Of a DNA stretch of 64,000 bases, positions 51,858-61,172 are shown in pieces. Positions within the stretch are counted from its first letter, which is position 1, and each line of letters opens with the position of its first letter. Location of the stretch: NCBI GenBank assembly GCA_036796255.1, contig DAIRDH010000009.1, positions 1 to 64,000 on the forward strand, read 5' to 3'. A program made the translations under genes and the position numbers. This stretch comes from T3Sed10-241 sp036796255 (GTDB taxonomy: Bacteria > Bacteroidota > Bacteroidia > Flavobacteriales_D > Cryomorphaceae). The notes under the pieces are model-generated. The model was given only the letters and a program-made list of their open reading frames with translations. It made no database searches and had not been told where the DNA came from.

Positions 51858-54800
51858 ATGAACCAAAAACTACCCTTCGCCCCTGGGGCCAGTAACTGGA
51901 GCACGACAGCTTCAGCATTTCGCATTGTAATTGGCGAAATCCATAAAAGCTTGCTTTCTAAGGGTATGCTCGCAAAATTAGGTTTAGGCCTATTTCTCAC
52001 ATTTCAGTCAATCCAAGTAGACGCCCAAGACCCAGTTCATCAATTCACATCGCAGGAGATGATGGGCAATTCAGGTACGTCTGCGGGAGATATCAGTTTA
52101 CAGTCCTTTAGGAGGCTTCGCGCCAATATAATCACAGATGCCAGCCAAAGAGGTGGTGTTTTTCAGCTTAAGACCCATCGTTTCACTGCCGATTACCTGG
52201 ACAACAATACATTGCTGTATTCGCTTTACCATAGTTCAGCAGTGGATGCCAACGATAGGTTAATCCCTGTAAACAATGATCCAAACAAAATTGGTGCAAC
52301 CATTGAAGTGAGCGGTTTGAGTGGTGGCATCTCAGGAATTGATCTTGAAAATTATTTGGTGGAGCAAGATTTTCCGAATACTGACTTTGTCGTCGATTTC
52401 AACAGCCACAGTGATTATTGGGTTGTTATTGAGAAAGTGGAAGGTGATAGAGGTGCAATTACAAATTATTCGAATGTTATCGGCAATGGAAGCGCTCGTG
52501 CCGACTCGCCTGCCGGCCCTTGGTCAGGCTTCGGGAGATACGCTGCCGATATTGAAGCATTTGAAATCAGTCCGGCATTGACGGGTGTTTCAGTGAGTAA
52601 TATTCAAGGCTATGGTGCTACTCTTCAAGCCACAAGTCACAAAAATGCAACGGGTTATTACCTCGTGGTACCCAATGGCAGCACCGCTCCCACACCACTG
52701 CAAATAATAATTGGCGGAAATTATGGAGGAGTTAGCGTTGCCGCTTCGGGCGCATTTCCAATGAACGCCGGAATGGTTGCCAATACAACAGTCGCGGGCC
52801 TTGATCCAAATACTGCGTATCAAACATATGTCGTTGGAGTTTCTACAGTCGGCTCCATGATTGGACGTCGCACACTTCCGCTTTCTTTTACAACCGGCGA
52901 CCCCAATACTGCGCCATCGATCTCTGCGATAGACGCGCAAGCCATATGTCTCCAAAGTAACTTTGAAGGTGTGCAATTTACCGTAAGTGACAATGAGAGT
53001 GCAGCAGGAACACTTACGGTCACTGCCACTTCATCCAACACCAGTCTTGTGCCCAATGCAAACATTGTGATAAGCGGCACCGGTGCTGATCGCACGGTGA
53101 GCGTGACGCCAGTGGCAGGGCAATCAGGATCGGCAACAATTCAACTTACTGTAACGGATCAAGGTGGACTGACAGAGACCAGCTCATTCAACTTTACCGT
53201 GAGGGAACTACCTGTAGCCGGTGCAATAGCAATCCCAATGACCTGCCCCGACAGCAATGACGGAAGCGTTTCAGTATCAGCTACCGGTGGCCAGGCACCC
53301 TACACTTTTCTTTGGTCAAATAATGAAACAGCAACTACACTTAACAGCCTTGGCCCTGACACCTACACTGTATCAGTTACCGATGCACATGGCTGCAAAG
53401 GAAACGGCAGTGTTGAAGTTGTAAATGGTGACGATGAAGCTCCCAATCTATTGACCAAAGATTTCAGCTTACAGCTGGGCCCTTCAGGCGTCGTAGTACT
53501 CACACCGACTTTGGTAAGAATACTTGCTGACAATGGTTGTACCGACAATTGTGGCATAGACAACAGCACGTTTGCCTTGAGTACCATGACATTCAATTGC
53601 ACTCACCTTGGCGAGCACAGCTACACCTTTAGCGTGAGCGATGTAAGCGGCAATACCGCCACGAGCGAAATAATGATAGATGTTATTGACCCCTTTAAAC
53701 CGACGGCTGTGGCCAACGATCTCGAATTGCAGCTCGATGCCGACGGACTTGCAACGCTCAGTCCAATGGATGCTGATGCTGGCTCGACTGACAATTGCGC
53801 AATTGCAGGCCGCAGCCTGAGCAAAACAAGCTTTGACTGTTCTGAAGCCGGAGAACATGATGTGGTACTCACTGTAAGTGATGCCCAAGGAAACACAGAC
53901 CAGAAAAGCTTTAAAGTCAACGTAATTGACGATTCCAGTCCCGTGATGACATTTGTTGCGAGTCCACGTGTATATCTCAACGCCAGTGGATTGGGAATGC
54001 CAGAACAAGAGCATCTTATTGGCACGTTGAACGACAATTGCGGTGTGGCAAACACGAGCTTCAGCATTGAAGAATTTGACTGCAGCAACCTTGGGTTTAC
54101 ACCAATGACCATCATAGCTCAGGACTTCCATGGAAATTTGACTGAGATAAGTGGACAAGTACAGGTGGTTGACACGATCAAGCCTACTTTTGACCTTACT
54201 ACTATCCAATTAGATATTGATGCCGAGGGCAATGCGACACTCACAGAGGCGCTATTGATACCGCATGCCAATGATGCCTGTGGAATTGCCGAAGTGGCTA
54301 TTCAGAAGTCCAATTGGACTTGCGATGAAAGCGGAGGAACCACCCAGATTATCGTTTTTGACATGAACGGAAATGCAATACAACGGACCATCGAAGTGAC
54401 ACTCGAAGACCATGTGGCACCGGCTGTTTCGGCCAATGATATCGTGGTCCATATTGGTGAGAGTGGCTTTTATGACCTATCTCTTGACGCTCTGGATTAC
54501 ACGGCGACAGACAACTGTCAGCTTGAGTCAGTGTTCCTGAGCCGTTCACGCATCACTTGTCAAGATCAAGGTACTGTGCAGGTTACCATTACGGGTCTCG
54601 ATGCTGTTGGAAATATAGGTTCTTCTACTTTTAATGTGACCGTGATTGACGATCAGGCGCCAATCCTCGACTGCAGCGGCTTTACTTCAATTTGTGCCGG
54701 AGTCTATGACTTTGCAGGTAGAATAACTGTTAAAGACAACTGTAGTGTGAACCTTATCCAAACTACTGGCCCGGAAGTGGGAGAGGAGTTGACAGCTGGG

Positions 54801-55379
54801 GAGCACTTCGTAGAATTTATGGCAACTGACCCATCTGGAAATAGCACCACGTGCAGCACGACCATTGAAGTTTTGCCAACACCTGTTGCAGACCTTGGTG
54901 AAGACCTCATGGTTGAAGAAGGACAAACAGTAACCCTCACGGCGGGCAATAATCCCGACAATACTTACGAATGGAGCACAGGTGAAACTGCCGCCCAGAT
55001 TACAGTGTTGGTGCAGGAAGATATGACCATAAGCGTAACTGTGAGCAATGCAAACGGCTGCTCTACTACTGATGAGGTTAACATCACCGCGACTTTAGGC
55101 CTGAGTACTTCAGAAAGTGTAAATGGCAATCTGTTTAAGTTGTACCCCAACCCAACTACAGATGCTATCAATATGAGCTTTGGATTACAAGAGTCTCTGA
55201 GCAATGCGGTCATTACAATCTTTGACTTGCAAGGTAAACTATTGCAAAGCAAGCAAGTAAAGAATATTGAAAATGGACAAGTGATCAGCCTCGATGTGAG
55301 CCAGTTGCCTCAAGGCCTCTACATGGCTACCATCACCACGGAAACTGAGCGTATGACTGCCCGTTTTTCAAAGAAATAA
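51858..55379 (+). CDS. Large T9SS-sorted surface protein with SprB-like and HYR/Ig-like repeats
   Basis: A 1173-residue secreted protein. Its N-terminus is unusual: the hydrophobic signal segment (MLAKLGLGLFLTFQSIQVDA) begins at residue 37, so the true start could be the ATG at 51966; the upstream 36 residues might be a longer leader. Fibronectin-like region about 255-350; cadherin/SprB-like segment (about 450-525, DGSVSVSATGGQAPYTFLWS); six HYR/Ig-like modules with DNC/DxC motifs (TDNCGID, TDNCAIA, NDNCGVA, NDACGIA, TDNCQLE, KDNCSVN) at about 560-1010; and a T9SS type A sorting domain from about 1091 (FKLYPNPTTDAIN). SprB-like repeats occur in the motile gliding adhesin SprB. Likely a mucin-like or adhesive surface protein. 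Confidence 0.85.
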   Translation: MNQKLPFAPGASNWSTTASAFRIVIGEIHKSLLSKGMLAKLGLGLFLTFQSIQVDAQDPVHQFTSQEMMGNSGTSAGDISLQSFRRLRANIITDASQRGGVFQLKTHRFTADYLDNNTLLYSLYHSSAVDANDRLIPVNNDPNKIGATIEVSGLSGGISGIDLENYLVEQDFPNTDFVVDFNSHSDYWVVIEKVEGDRGAITNYSNVIGNGSARADSPAGPWSGFGRYAADIEAFEISPALTGVSVSNIQGYGATLQATSHKNATGYYLVVPNGSTAPTPLQIIIGGNYGGVSVAASGAFPMNAGMVANTTVAGLDPNTAYQTYVVGVSTVGSMIGRRTLPLSFTTGDPNTAPSISAIDAQAICLQSNFEGVQFTVSDNESAAGTLTVTATSSNTSLVPNANIVISGTGADRTVSVTPVAGQSGSATIQLTVTDQGGLTETSSFNFTVRELPVAGAIAIPMTCPDSNDGSVSVSATGGQAPYTFLWSNNETATTLNSLGPDTYTVSVTDAHGCKGNGSVEVVNGDDEAPNLLTKDFSLQLGPSGVVVLTPTLVRILADNGCTDNCGIDNSTFALSTMTFNCTHLGEHSYTFSVSDVSGNTATSEIMIDVIDPFKPTAVANDLELQLDADGLATLSPMDADAGSTDNCAIAGRSLSKTSFDCSEAGEHDVVLTVSDAQGNTDQKSFKVNVIDDSSPVMTFVASPRVYLNASGLGMPEQEHLIGTLNDNCGVANTSFSIEEFDCSNLGFTPMTIIAQDFHGNLTEISGQVQVVDTIKPTFDLTTIQLDIDAEGNATLTEALLIPHANDACGIAEVAIQKSNWTCDESGGTTQIIVFDMNGNAIQRTIEVTLEDHVAPAVSANDIVVHIGESGFYDLSLDALDYTATDNCQLESVFLSRSRITCQDQGTVQVTITGLDAVGNIGSSTFNVTVIDDQAPILDCSGFTSICAGVYDFAGRITVKDNCSVNLIQTTGPEVGEELTAGEHFVEFMATDPSGNSTTCSTTIEVLPTPVADLGEDLMVEEGQTVTLTAGNNPDNTYEWSTGETAAQITVLVQEDMTISVTVSNANGCSTTDEVNITATLGLSTSESVNGNLFKLYPNPTTDAINMSFGLQESLSNAVITIFDLQGKLLQSKQVKNIENGQVISLDVSQLPQGLYMATITTETERMTARFSKK

Positions 55380-55398
55380 GGTTTTAGTTTAAGGGGAG

Positions 55399-55433
55399 AT
55401 CGCCGGCTCAATCGTGGGTCGGCGATTTTTTTT
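55399..55433 (+). terminator. Rho-independent terminator
   Basis: Stem ATCGCCG/CGGCGAT separated by a 14-base loop and followed by T8, 20 bases after the stop of the large surface protein. The loop is long but the T run is convincing. Confidence 0.8.
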
Positions 55434-55557
55434 ATGGTCATGGACAGACTTAAATTTCATCTGATTCAGGTCAAAAAAGTCGCGCTTGCTGAAGGTTTGG
55501 TCGAAATATTTTCTATCTTCATCGGACCAATTTTTTGAATAACCTTAAACCCTTGTT

Positions 55558-57027
55558 ATGAAATTAACTCAACCTAAAGCTTTTGCCATGGCTTGTGGAG
55601 CGGTGATGGCACTTGCTGTGCTAATTTCCGGAAACGCCCAAGCCCAAATCCACGTCAACGACAGTATCGGCATTAGTTCACTCGTAAATGATGTGTTGCT
55701 GGGCGGCGACTTGACTGCTAGCAATATCACTTACAACGGCGTTGCAGCCGATGAGATTGAAACTGCTCAGGCAGGAAGCTTCACCACTACCGATTCACCA
55801 TTTTCAATTGCGGAGGGAGTGGTTATGGGCTCTGGCGGGGTGATTTATCTCGCTCCAGCAACAGAATTTGTCCTCACGGATGGCTTTCAAAATGACCCGG
55901 ATTTGATGGTGCTCAGCGGCCAAAATATGAATGATTGTGCGATCATTGAATTCGACTTTGTTGCGGATTCCGATACATTTCTCATCGATTATATATTTGC
56001 GAGTATAGAATATCCAGGTTACACCTGCTCCAGTTTTAATGACGTATTCGGATTGTTTATCAGCGGGCCTGGCATTCAGGGTCCATTCACCAACGATGCT
56101 CAAAATATTGCCTTGATCCCGAATTCAGACATTCCTGTTGGCGTCAATTCGGTGAACGCCGGATTTCCATCCGGGGGAAATCCAGGTCCCTGTTTGGCTG
56201 CCAACCCGAATTATGAGAATGATTCCATTTATTTCATCGACAACAATCCGCCCTTGCCCAACAGTATCAACATTCCCGGGCACACCCACATGCTTACTGC
56301 TTCAGCTACGCTCGAGGTAGGACAGACCTACCATGTGAAGCTCGCCATTGGCGATGCACTTGATACCGCTTTAGACTCTTACGTACTGTTCAGAAAAGGC
56401 GGAGTGTCGCAAGAAGAGGACCTCAATACGCTTGAGCTCAATGTAACCACGGAGGGTATTCAGGTTGCCCCGGAGGGAATTCATGTTGCCGGTACGTTCA
56501 ACTTTTTTGTGCCCGAACCCATGGAGCTCGTTCGCGCAGATGTCTATACCTTTCAAGCCCAGGTGTCGCCTTTTGTCAACGTGGTTTATAAGTTCTACAA
56601 TGGCAGCAGCCTCGATGCACCTGAGCTTTCACCTGAGGAATGCGGCATCGTCAGTTCAATGCCCGGCAATAGCCGGCACCTGGTAATGCCTGCCCAGGAC
56701 CTGGAGCTGGAACCCGTCTGTTTCGGTACTTGCGAAGTGTGCCTTGGCAGCCTTTCGGCAAATGAAGGTAAGGGTGCAAACTTGCTGGAGATCTTCCCAA
56801 ATCCCGCTACAGATCACTTCCAGTTTTTGCCACCTGCTGATGGACAGGCGAATATCACGGTGTTCGATATCAGCGGCCGAAGCATTTTGCAAAAGCAGAT
56901 GAACGTTAATACTGGTAACGCGGTAACGCTGGATCTAAAGGCGCAAACAAAGGGTTTGTATTTCGTGCAGCTCCAGTACGACAATCAAGCGGATATGCAA
57001 TATGTCGCCAAATTGGTTCTGCGCTAA
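55558..57027 (+). CDS. T9SS-sorted protein with choice-of-anchor L domain
   Basis: A 489-residue secreted protein. Signal peptide ends near GNAQAQ. Choice-of-anchor L domain at about 30-290, recognised by SLVNDVLLGG, VTNSPFSIAEGVVMGSGG-like ISEG, DCAIIEFDFVADSDTFLIDY, SSFNDVFGLFISGPGI and KLAIGDALDTALDSYVLF. A linker with two CxxC-type cysteines (CFGTCEVC) follows at about 390, then a T9SS type A sorting domain at about 415-489 (LEIFPNPATDHFQF). Choice-of-anchor L proteins are typical of marine Bacteroidota and may bind calcium or polysaccharides. Preceded by a terminator, so it has its own promoter. Confidence 0.88.
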   Translation: MKLTQPKAFAMACGAVMALAVLISGNAQAQIHVNDSIGISSLVNDVLLGGDLTASNITYNGVAADEIETAQAGSFTTTDSPFSIAEGVVMGSGGVIYLAPATEFVLTDGFQNDPDLMVLSGQNMNDCAIIEFDFVADSDTFLIDYIFASIEYPGYTCSSFNDVFGLFISGPGIQGPFTNDAQNIALIPNSDIPVGVNSVNAGFPSGGNPGPCLAANPNYENDSIYFIDNNPPLPNSINIPGHTHMLTASATLEVGQTYHVKLAIGDALDTALDSYVLFRKGGVSQEEDLNTLELNVTTEGIQVAPEGIHVAGTFNFFVPEPMELVRADVYTFQAQVSPFVNVVYKFYNGSSLDAPELSPEECGIVSSMPGNSRHLVMPAQDLELEPVCFGTCEVCLGSLSANEGKGANLLEIFPNPATDHFQFLPPADGQANITVFDISGRSILQKQMNVNTGNAVTLDLKAQTKGLYFVQLQYDNQADMQYVAKLVLR

Positions 57028-57111
57028 GGTTGAAGTTCTTAAGCTACAGGGCTGGCTTTAATGTGTGCAAATGCAAAAGGCAGAACATCCTTTTTGGATA
57101 ACCCTGCTTGA

Positions 57112-58059
57112 TTATTTCCGCTTGTCCACTTCGTTTAGAAAGCTTCTGATGGCTTCGAGGTTTTGCTCGAAATTGTCGTGCATGGTAGCGTGGCCCGCTC
57201 CATCAATTTGCACAAATTGCGCCCCCGGCACGAGGCTTTGAAAGTACTGCACTGTTGAAGGTCTCGCCTCGTCATATTCGCCAGTAATGAATAGGGTAGG
57301 GACCGTCACTTTTTCAAGGCTCTCTATATTGTCGTACTGCTTCAGGGTGCCAGTGGCTGTAAACTCGGTTGGGCCCCACATGGTATTGTAAATGAATGCG
57401 CTGAAAGGTGCTGGAACCGTATCGAGTGGACTTCGCAGCGGCTTTCCCCTCAGACCAAAATTTTTGGCGAAGACCACATTTGCTTCCTGATAGCTGTTTG
57501 CCTCGTAATTTCCGCTGCGCTCAGCCTCGGCGATTGCGGCTTGAATGCTATCTGGAAGGGTCATGATGAGTGTGTCGGCATCGGCGGTCCAAATGGCAGT
57601 GCTGAAGTAAGGGCTGTTGAAGATTATTCCTTTCACTCCATCAGGGTGTGCGCTGTAATATTCAAGTGCGAGTGCCGTGCCCCAGGAGTGCCCGTGCAGA
57701 TAGAAATCATCCAGCTCAAGGGCTTTCACGAGTTGCTCCACTTGCTCAACGAAATATTCTACCTTGAGCAGTGCGGTATCCTGATGGTGATCAGATCGCC
57801 CACTTCCGAGCTGGTCAAAGATGATAAGCGGTCGGTCTTGGCCCAGCGCCTCGAAAAGATAGAAAGACCTGCTCGTGCCCCCTGGTCCGCCGTGCATCAT
57901 CAGCACTGGAGCTCCTGGCCCATCACCGATTACATTGTACCATAGTTTGCCCCCTCTCACCTCCACATAGCCATCTCCTGGTGCTGATTGCGCAGTAAGG
58001 CCGCATGTGGTAATCGTAAAGCAGAATGAGAAAAGAAAAATGCGCCTGAATTGACTCAT
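57112..58059 (-). CDS. Exported prolyl-aminopeptidase-like alpha/beta hydrolase (S33)
   Basis: A 315-residue alpha/beta hydrolase of the proline iminopeptidase family with an N-terminal signal peptide, so acting outside the cytoplasm. Motifs: oxyanion hole HGGPGGTSR, nucleophile elbow GHSWGTA, acid in FITGEYDEARP, and histidine in DGAGHATMHD. This is the characteristic HGGPG...GxSxG...H pattern of peptidase S33. Likely cleaves N-terminal proline or an ester; substrate not certain. Monocistronic on the minus strand. Confidence 0.87.
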   Translation of the reverse strand: MSQFRRIFLFSFCFTITTCGLTAQSAPGDGYVEVRGGKLWYNVIGDGPGAPVLMMHGGPGGTSRSFYLFEALGQDRPLIIFDQLGSGRSDHHQDTALLKVEYFVEQVEQLVKALELDDFYLHGHSWGTALALEYYSAHPDGVKGIIFNSPYFSTAIWTADADTLIMTLPDSIQAAIAEAERSGNYEANSYQEANVVFAKNFGLRGKPLRSPLDTVPAPFSAFIYNTMWGPTEFTATGTLKQYDNIESLEKVTVPTLFITGEYDEARPSTVQYFQSLVPGAQFVQIDGAGHATMHDNFEQNLEAIRSFLNEVDKRK

Positions 58060-58147
58060 AGTGAAGTAAGTATAAATTGATTTGAAAATTTAATCCTTAG
58101 CTGAATCCTTAAGGCCATCTGTTTAAACAAATTGTTTTGCCCCACCA

Positions 58148-58765
58148 TCAATTACTCAGTCCGTACAAAACCAAAAATAAGGCCACGTTAACTCCAAAGC
58201 CAATCCCAAAATTCGTCCAAACTTTGGTTTGTTTAATCCGGCGTGCTTCCTGTGTATACCCATTCGCGTAATCACTATTTTTCATGAGCTCTGAAGAAGG
58301 GTAGCCCAGGTTACCTTCATTTGGGCGAACTGCTGAACATGCGATGGCTGGAACAAGCCCTGCCGGCAAATATAGTAAGCTGGTCACAAGCGTAACTGTT
58401 CCGGCAGCCTTGTAGTTTCGGTAATAGCTTTTCGCATCCATTGTCCCCTTGAGATACATATTTTGCCCTTTGAAAGAGTTAGAATCTGGAATTGCAGGAG
58501 GTGCAAAGTATGGCTCAAAAGTTTGCTCTTGTGCGAAGGTTTCTGTGGTACCGTTTTCATACCGAACTATCAGGATTTCCGATTTGGGCACTACATACAC
58601 CGGACCATCCAGATTGTCAAACTTCTTGAATTTTACATCCATCAGCGTGATTTCTGTGACCTTCACCTTGACGTCTTCGCCTGACAGTTTCGTGATTATG
58701 TCTTGTGCATTCAGGCAAGATAAGGACAATGCGCTGCACAAAATGGCAATAAGAGACTTTGTCAT
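58148..58765 (-). CDS. Exported or membrane-associated protein of unknown function
   Basis: A 205-residue protein starting MTKSLIAILCSALSLSC with a signal peptide (cleavage near LNAQ). The N-terminal 75 residues form a small beta domain (ITKLSGEDVKVKVTEITLMDVKFK, typical of a Bacteroidota family with the K-L-x-G-x-x motif). The C-terminal half holds two hydrophobic segments (TVTLVTSLLYLPAGLVPAIA, FGIGFGVNVALFLVLYGLSN), so it may sit in the membrane. An upstream ATG (58789) adds eight residues but is less likely. Function unknown. Confidence 0.65.
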   Translation of the reverse strand: MTKSLIAILCSALSLSCLNAQDIITKLSGEDVKVKVTEITLMDVKFKKFDNLDGPVYVVPKSEILIVRYENGTTETFAQEQTFEPYFAPPAIPDSNSFKGQNMYLKGTMDAKSYYRNYKAAGTVTLVTSLLYLPAGLVPAIACSAVRPNEGNLGYPSSELMKNSDYANGYTQEARRIKQTKVWTNFGIGFGVNVALFLVLYGLSN

Positions 58766-58998
58766 TTTAACATATTTTTCTGCTTTCAATTCTTACAATT
58801 CAAAAACTGCAATACTTGCTGACAATAATAATCAAATGCAGTCTAATATTGGCGAAGAGTTATCCGGTAATTTCGAATTGGTCCTTGCGTAGCACTCTAC
58901 GCTAAAAAATTTTATGGATGATATGAAAATCCTTGCCGGGCTTCCATAAATTTTACTCCCATAGCTTTTGCCTATTTTCGCCGTCTCATTCTTAGCAG

Positions 58999-60582
58999 AT
59001 GTTACAACGTTTTCTAGATTCGCCGCGCTTGTATCAGGTACTATTCGTGGTGCTGCTCATCCCGGCACTTTTGATCAATCTCGATGCCCACCACATCTTT
59101 GTACATACCGACGAGGGGCGCAGGGCACTTGTGGCGCTTGAAATGATCCTGAAGAATGAATATTTCGCCCCTACGCTCAATGGACTTTTCTACTATGAAA
59201 AGCCCCCGCTCTTCAATTGGTTACTGGTGCTCAGCTTCAAGGCTTTCGGGAGTTATTCACTGCTGGCACTGCGCTTTCCCATAGTAGTGACTTTAGGCTG
59301 TTTTGCCTTAAGCATGGTCGTGATGCTAAGGCCGGTTGTAGGAAGTGCCAAGGCATGGTTGGTCATGGTGGCTACTATGACCTGCGGTCGTATCTTATTT
59401 TACGACAGTTTTTTGAGTCTCATGGACATTGGGCTCGGTCTCTTGGTCTTTATCAACTTTATGTTGTTTTACAGCCTGGGCCGGCAAAAGCGGTACTTCC
59501 TGCTTTTCGCTGCTACGTACAGCATTATGGCCATAGGATACTTAATGAAAGGCTTGCCTTCAGTGGTGTTTCAGTTTTTCACAATTGTGGCATGGGCTGT
59601 TTACATCCGCGATTGGAAATTCTTATTTCACAGATACAACTTCATCGGAACCTTGTTTTTCCTGGTTCCTGTTGGCGCCTACTACCTTCTCTATCTGCAG
59701 GTCAATCCGGGCTCCTTTGCCACAGTAGTGGAGTATACGATACATCAGAGCAGCCAACGCACAGTAACGGAGTATGGGGTGTGGCAAACCATACTGGCAA
59801 TTCTGCGCTTTCCGGTCGAGAATTTATACCACTTTGCGCCCTGGACCCTGCTGCTGTTCGCCTTGCTGAGTAAGACGTCGAGACAGGCCGTTTGGCAAAA
59901 CGATTTCTCGCGCTACGCTTTGATTGCCATTGCATTCAATATTTGGGTGTATTGGACTTCACCTGGCAACCAGCCGAGATACCTGTTTCCCTTTGTGCCA
60001 CTCGTTTTTGCAGTAGCAATTGAAGCTTATAGCAGCCTTGCGGCAAACAGGCGCAGTATTTTGGACTATGTCTTGCTCGCTGTAATGGTTCTGGCCTCCG
60101 CGCTTCCGCTGCTTATGCCGTTCCTGATTGATACACTCCCGGCGGTGTCAAACACCTTTTGGAAGCTCAGCTTTCTCACTGTTTTCTTGAGTTTGCTCAG
60201 TTTTCTCTTTTGGCGAAAGCCGGTCCAGCGCTTGATGCTTCTCGCAATTTTTCTATTGGTGTTAAGGATTGGCTTTAATTGGTTTATCCTTCCATTCAAA
60301 AATGAAAGTGCCCGCCTGTGGGCTGAAAATGCCGTAGAGGTTACCCAAATCGTAGGTGAAGGGGAATTATATGTACTCGCTCCTAATTACTGCCACGATG
60401 GTACCAGCTTTATCATTAGTACCATTCGCGGCGAGGTACTTCAGGTAGCTTACGATGCGGAACCCGGCAAATTTTACCTCGTGGACAACATTAGTTTTGA
60501 TGCAGACCGATTTGAAGCGCTCCTTGAGTTCGGCACTCAAGGCACAGAGCGCAACCTAATCCTTGCCAAATTGAAAGTATAG
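58999..60582 (+). CDS. Glycosyltransferase family 39 (ArnT/PMT-like) integral membrane protein
   Basis: A 527-residue polytopic membrane protein with about 11-12 helices. The first periplasmic loop contains HTDEGRRALVALEM, the acidic pair in the position of the GT39 catalytic aspartate/glutamate, followed by YYEKPPLFNWL, the characteristic YxKPPL motif of ArnT-type polyprenyl-phosphate sugar transferases. The C-terminal ~120 residues are soluble. The likely activity is transfer of a sugar or aminoarabinose-like unit from a lipid-linked donor to lipid A or a protein. A weak TATTTTCG box (58973-58980) sits 19 bases before the start. Confidence 0.88.
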   Translation: MLQRFLDSPRLYQVLFVVLLIPALLINLDAHHIFVHTDEGRRALVALEMILKNEYFAPTLNGLFYYEKPPLFNWLLVLSFKAFGSYSLLALRFPIVVTLGCFALSMVVMLRPVVGSAKAWLVMVATMTCGRILFYDSFLSLMDIGLGLLVFINFMLFYSLGRQKRYFLLFAATYSIMAIGYLMKGLPSVVFQFFTIVAWAVYIRDWKFLFHRYNFIGTLFFLVPVGAYYLLYLQVNPGSFATVVEYTIHQSSQRTVTEYGVWQTILAILRFPVENLYHFAPWTLLLFALLSKTSRQAVWQNDFSRYALIAIAFNIWVYWTSPGNQPRYLFPFVPLVFAVAIEAYSSLAANRRSILDYVLLAVMVLASALPLLMPFLIDTLPAVSNTFWKLSFLTVFLSLLSFLFWRKPVQRLMLLAIFLLVLRIGFNWFILPFKNESARLWAENAVEVTQIVGEGELYVLAPNYCHDGTSFIISTIRGEVLQVAYDAEPGKFYLVDNISFDADRFEALLEFGTQGTERNLILAKLKV

Positions 60583-60718
60583 CCTAATCGCTCAGTATTG
60601 TCATCAAAGGTGTGGATATTTATTCCCTGCTGTTTGAAGTTGTGAGTTGAATCAAAGGGTTTTGAAATTCGGACAGTTGTTTGCCTTATTTAGGTGAAAC
60701 AATACAGAATCCAACATT

Positions 60719-61078
60719 ATGTCAACCTCAAAAAATTCAGAGAACGCAAAAGCGAAGAAAGAAAATCCAAATGTAGACCGGGAAAAAGAGCGCCGTGAGG
60801 CAGAGCTAAAATACGGTAAGCAGAAAAAGGATCACGAAGGATCGCATACGGAGAATACCAACAGCAACAGCCACGAAGGCAAAGCTGAGCCGCAAAACAG
60901 GAAAGACCAGAATGCTGATCACAAAAAGGCGGAAAGAGACAGCAAGCAATCTCCACATTTGCGACCAGGTAAGGATAAGGAGCAGAATGTAGATGCAAAT
61001 CAGGAAGGTGGCCTGGATCGCGACAATTCAGGTGAGTCCAAAGAGAAACCAAAGCCATTTACAGAGAAGAGGTCATAA
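60719..61078 (+). CDS. Small highly hydrophilic, probably disordered protein
   Basis: A 119-residue protein made almost wholly of K, E, D, N, Q, S, R and G with no cysteine or tryptophan and only isolated hydrophobics (segments such as DREKERREAELKYG and QNRKDQNADHKKAERDSKQ). It has no signal peptide or membrane segment. Composition resembles hydrophilin/LEA-like or KGG-type stress proteins, but no LEA repeat is clear, so the class is inferred. It lies between the GT39 and flippase genes with its own 130-bp upstream region. Confidence 0.6.
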   Translation: MSTSKNSENAKAKKENPNVDREKERREAELKYGKQKKDHEGSHTENTNSNSHEGKAEPQNRKDQNADHKKAERDSKQSPHLRPGKDKEQNVDANQEGGLDRDNSGESKEKPKPFTEKRS

Positions 61079-61172
61079 GCTTTTGGTTTTGGCAGTGACA
61101 GTATCCAATCGAAGGTTTGGCATAATTGGTTCGCGGCAATTGTTAATTTAGCGCCGCATTCAGCCGAACTCC

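Noticed and set aside
53484..54209. Minus-strand 241-codon frame opposite the HYR repeats
   Set aside because: Antisense shadow; the plus strand carries repeated DNC motifs and a T9SS signal.
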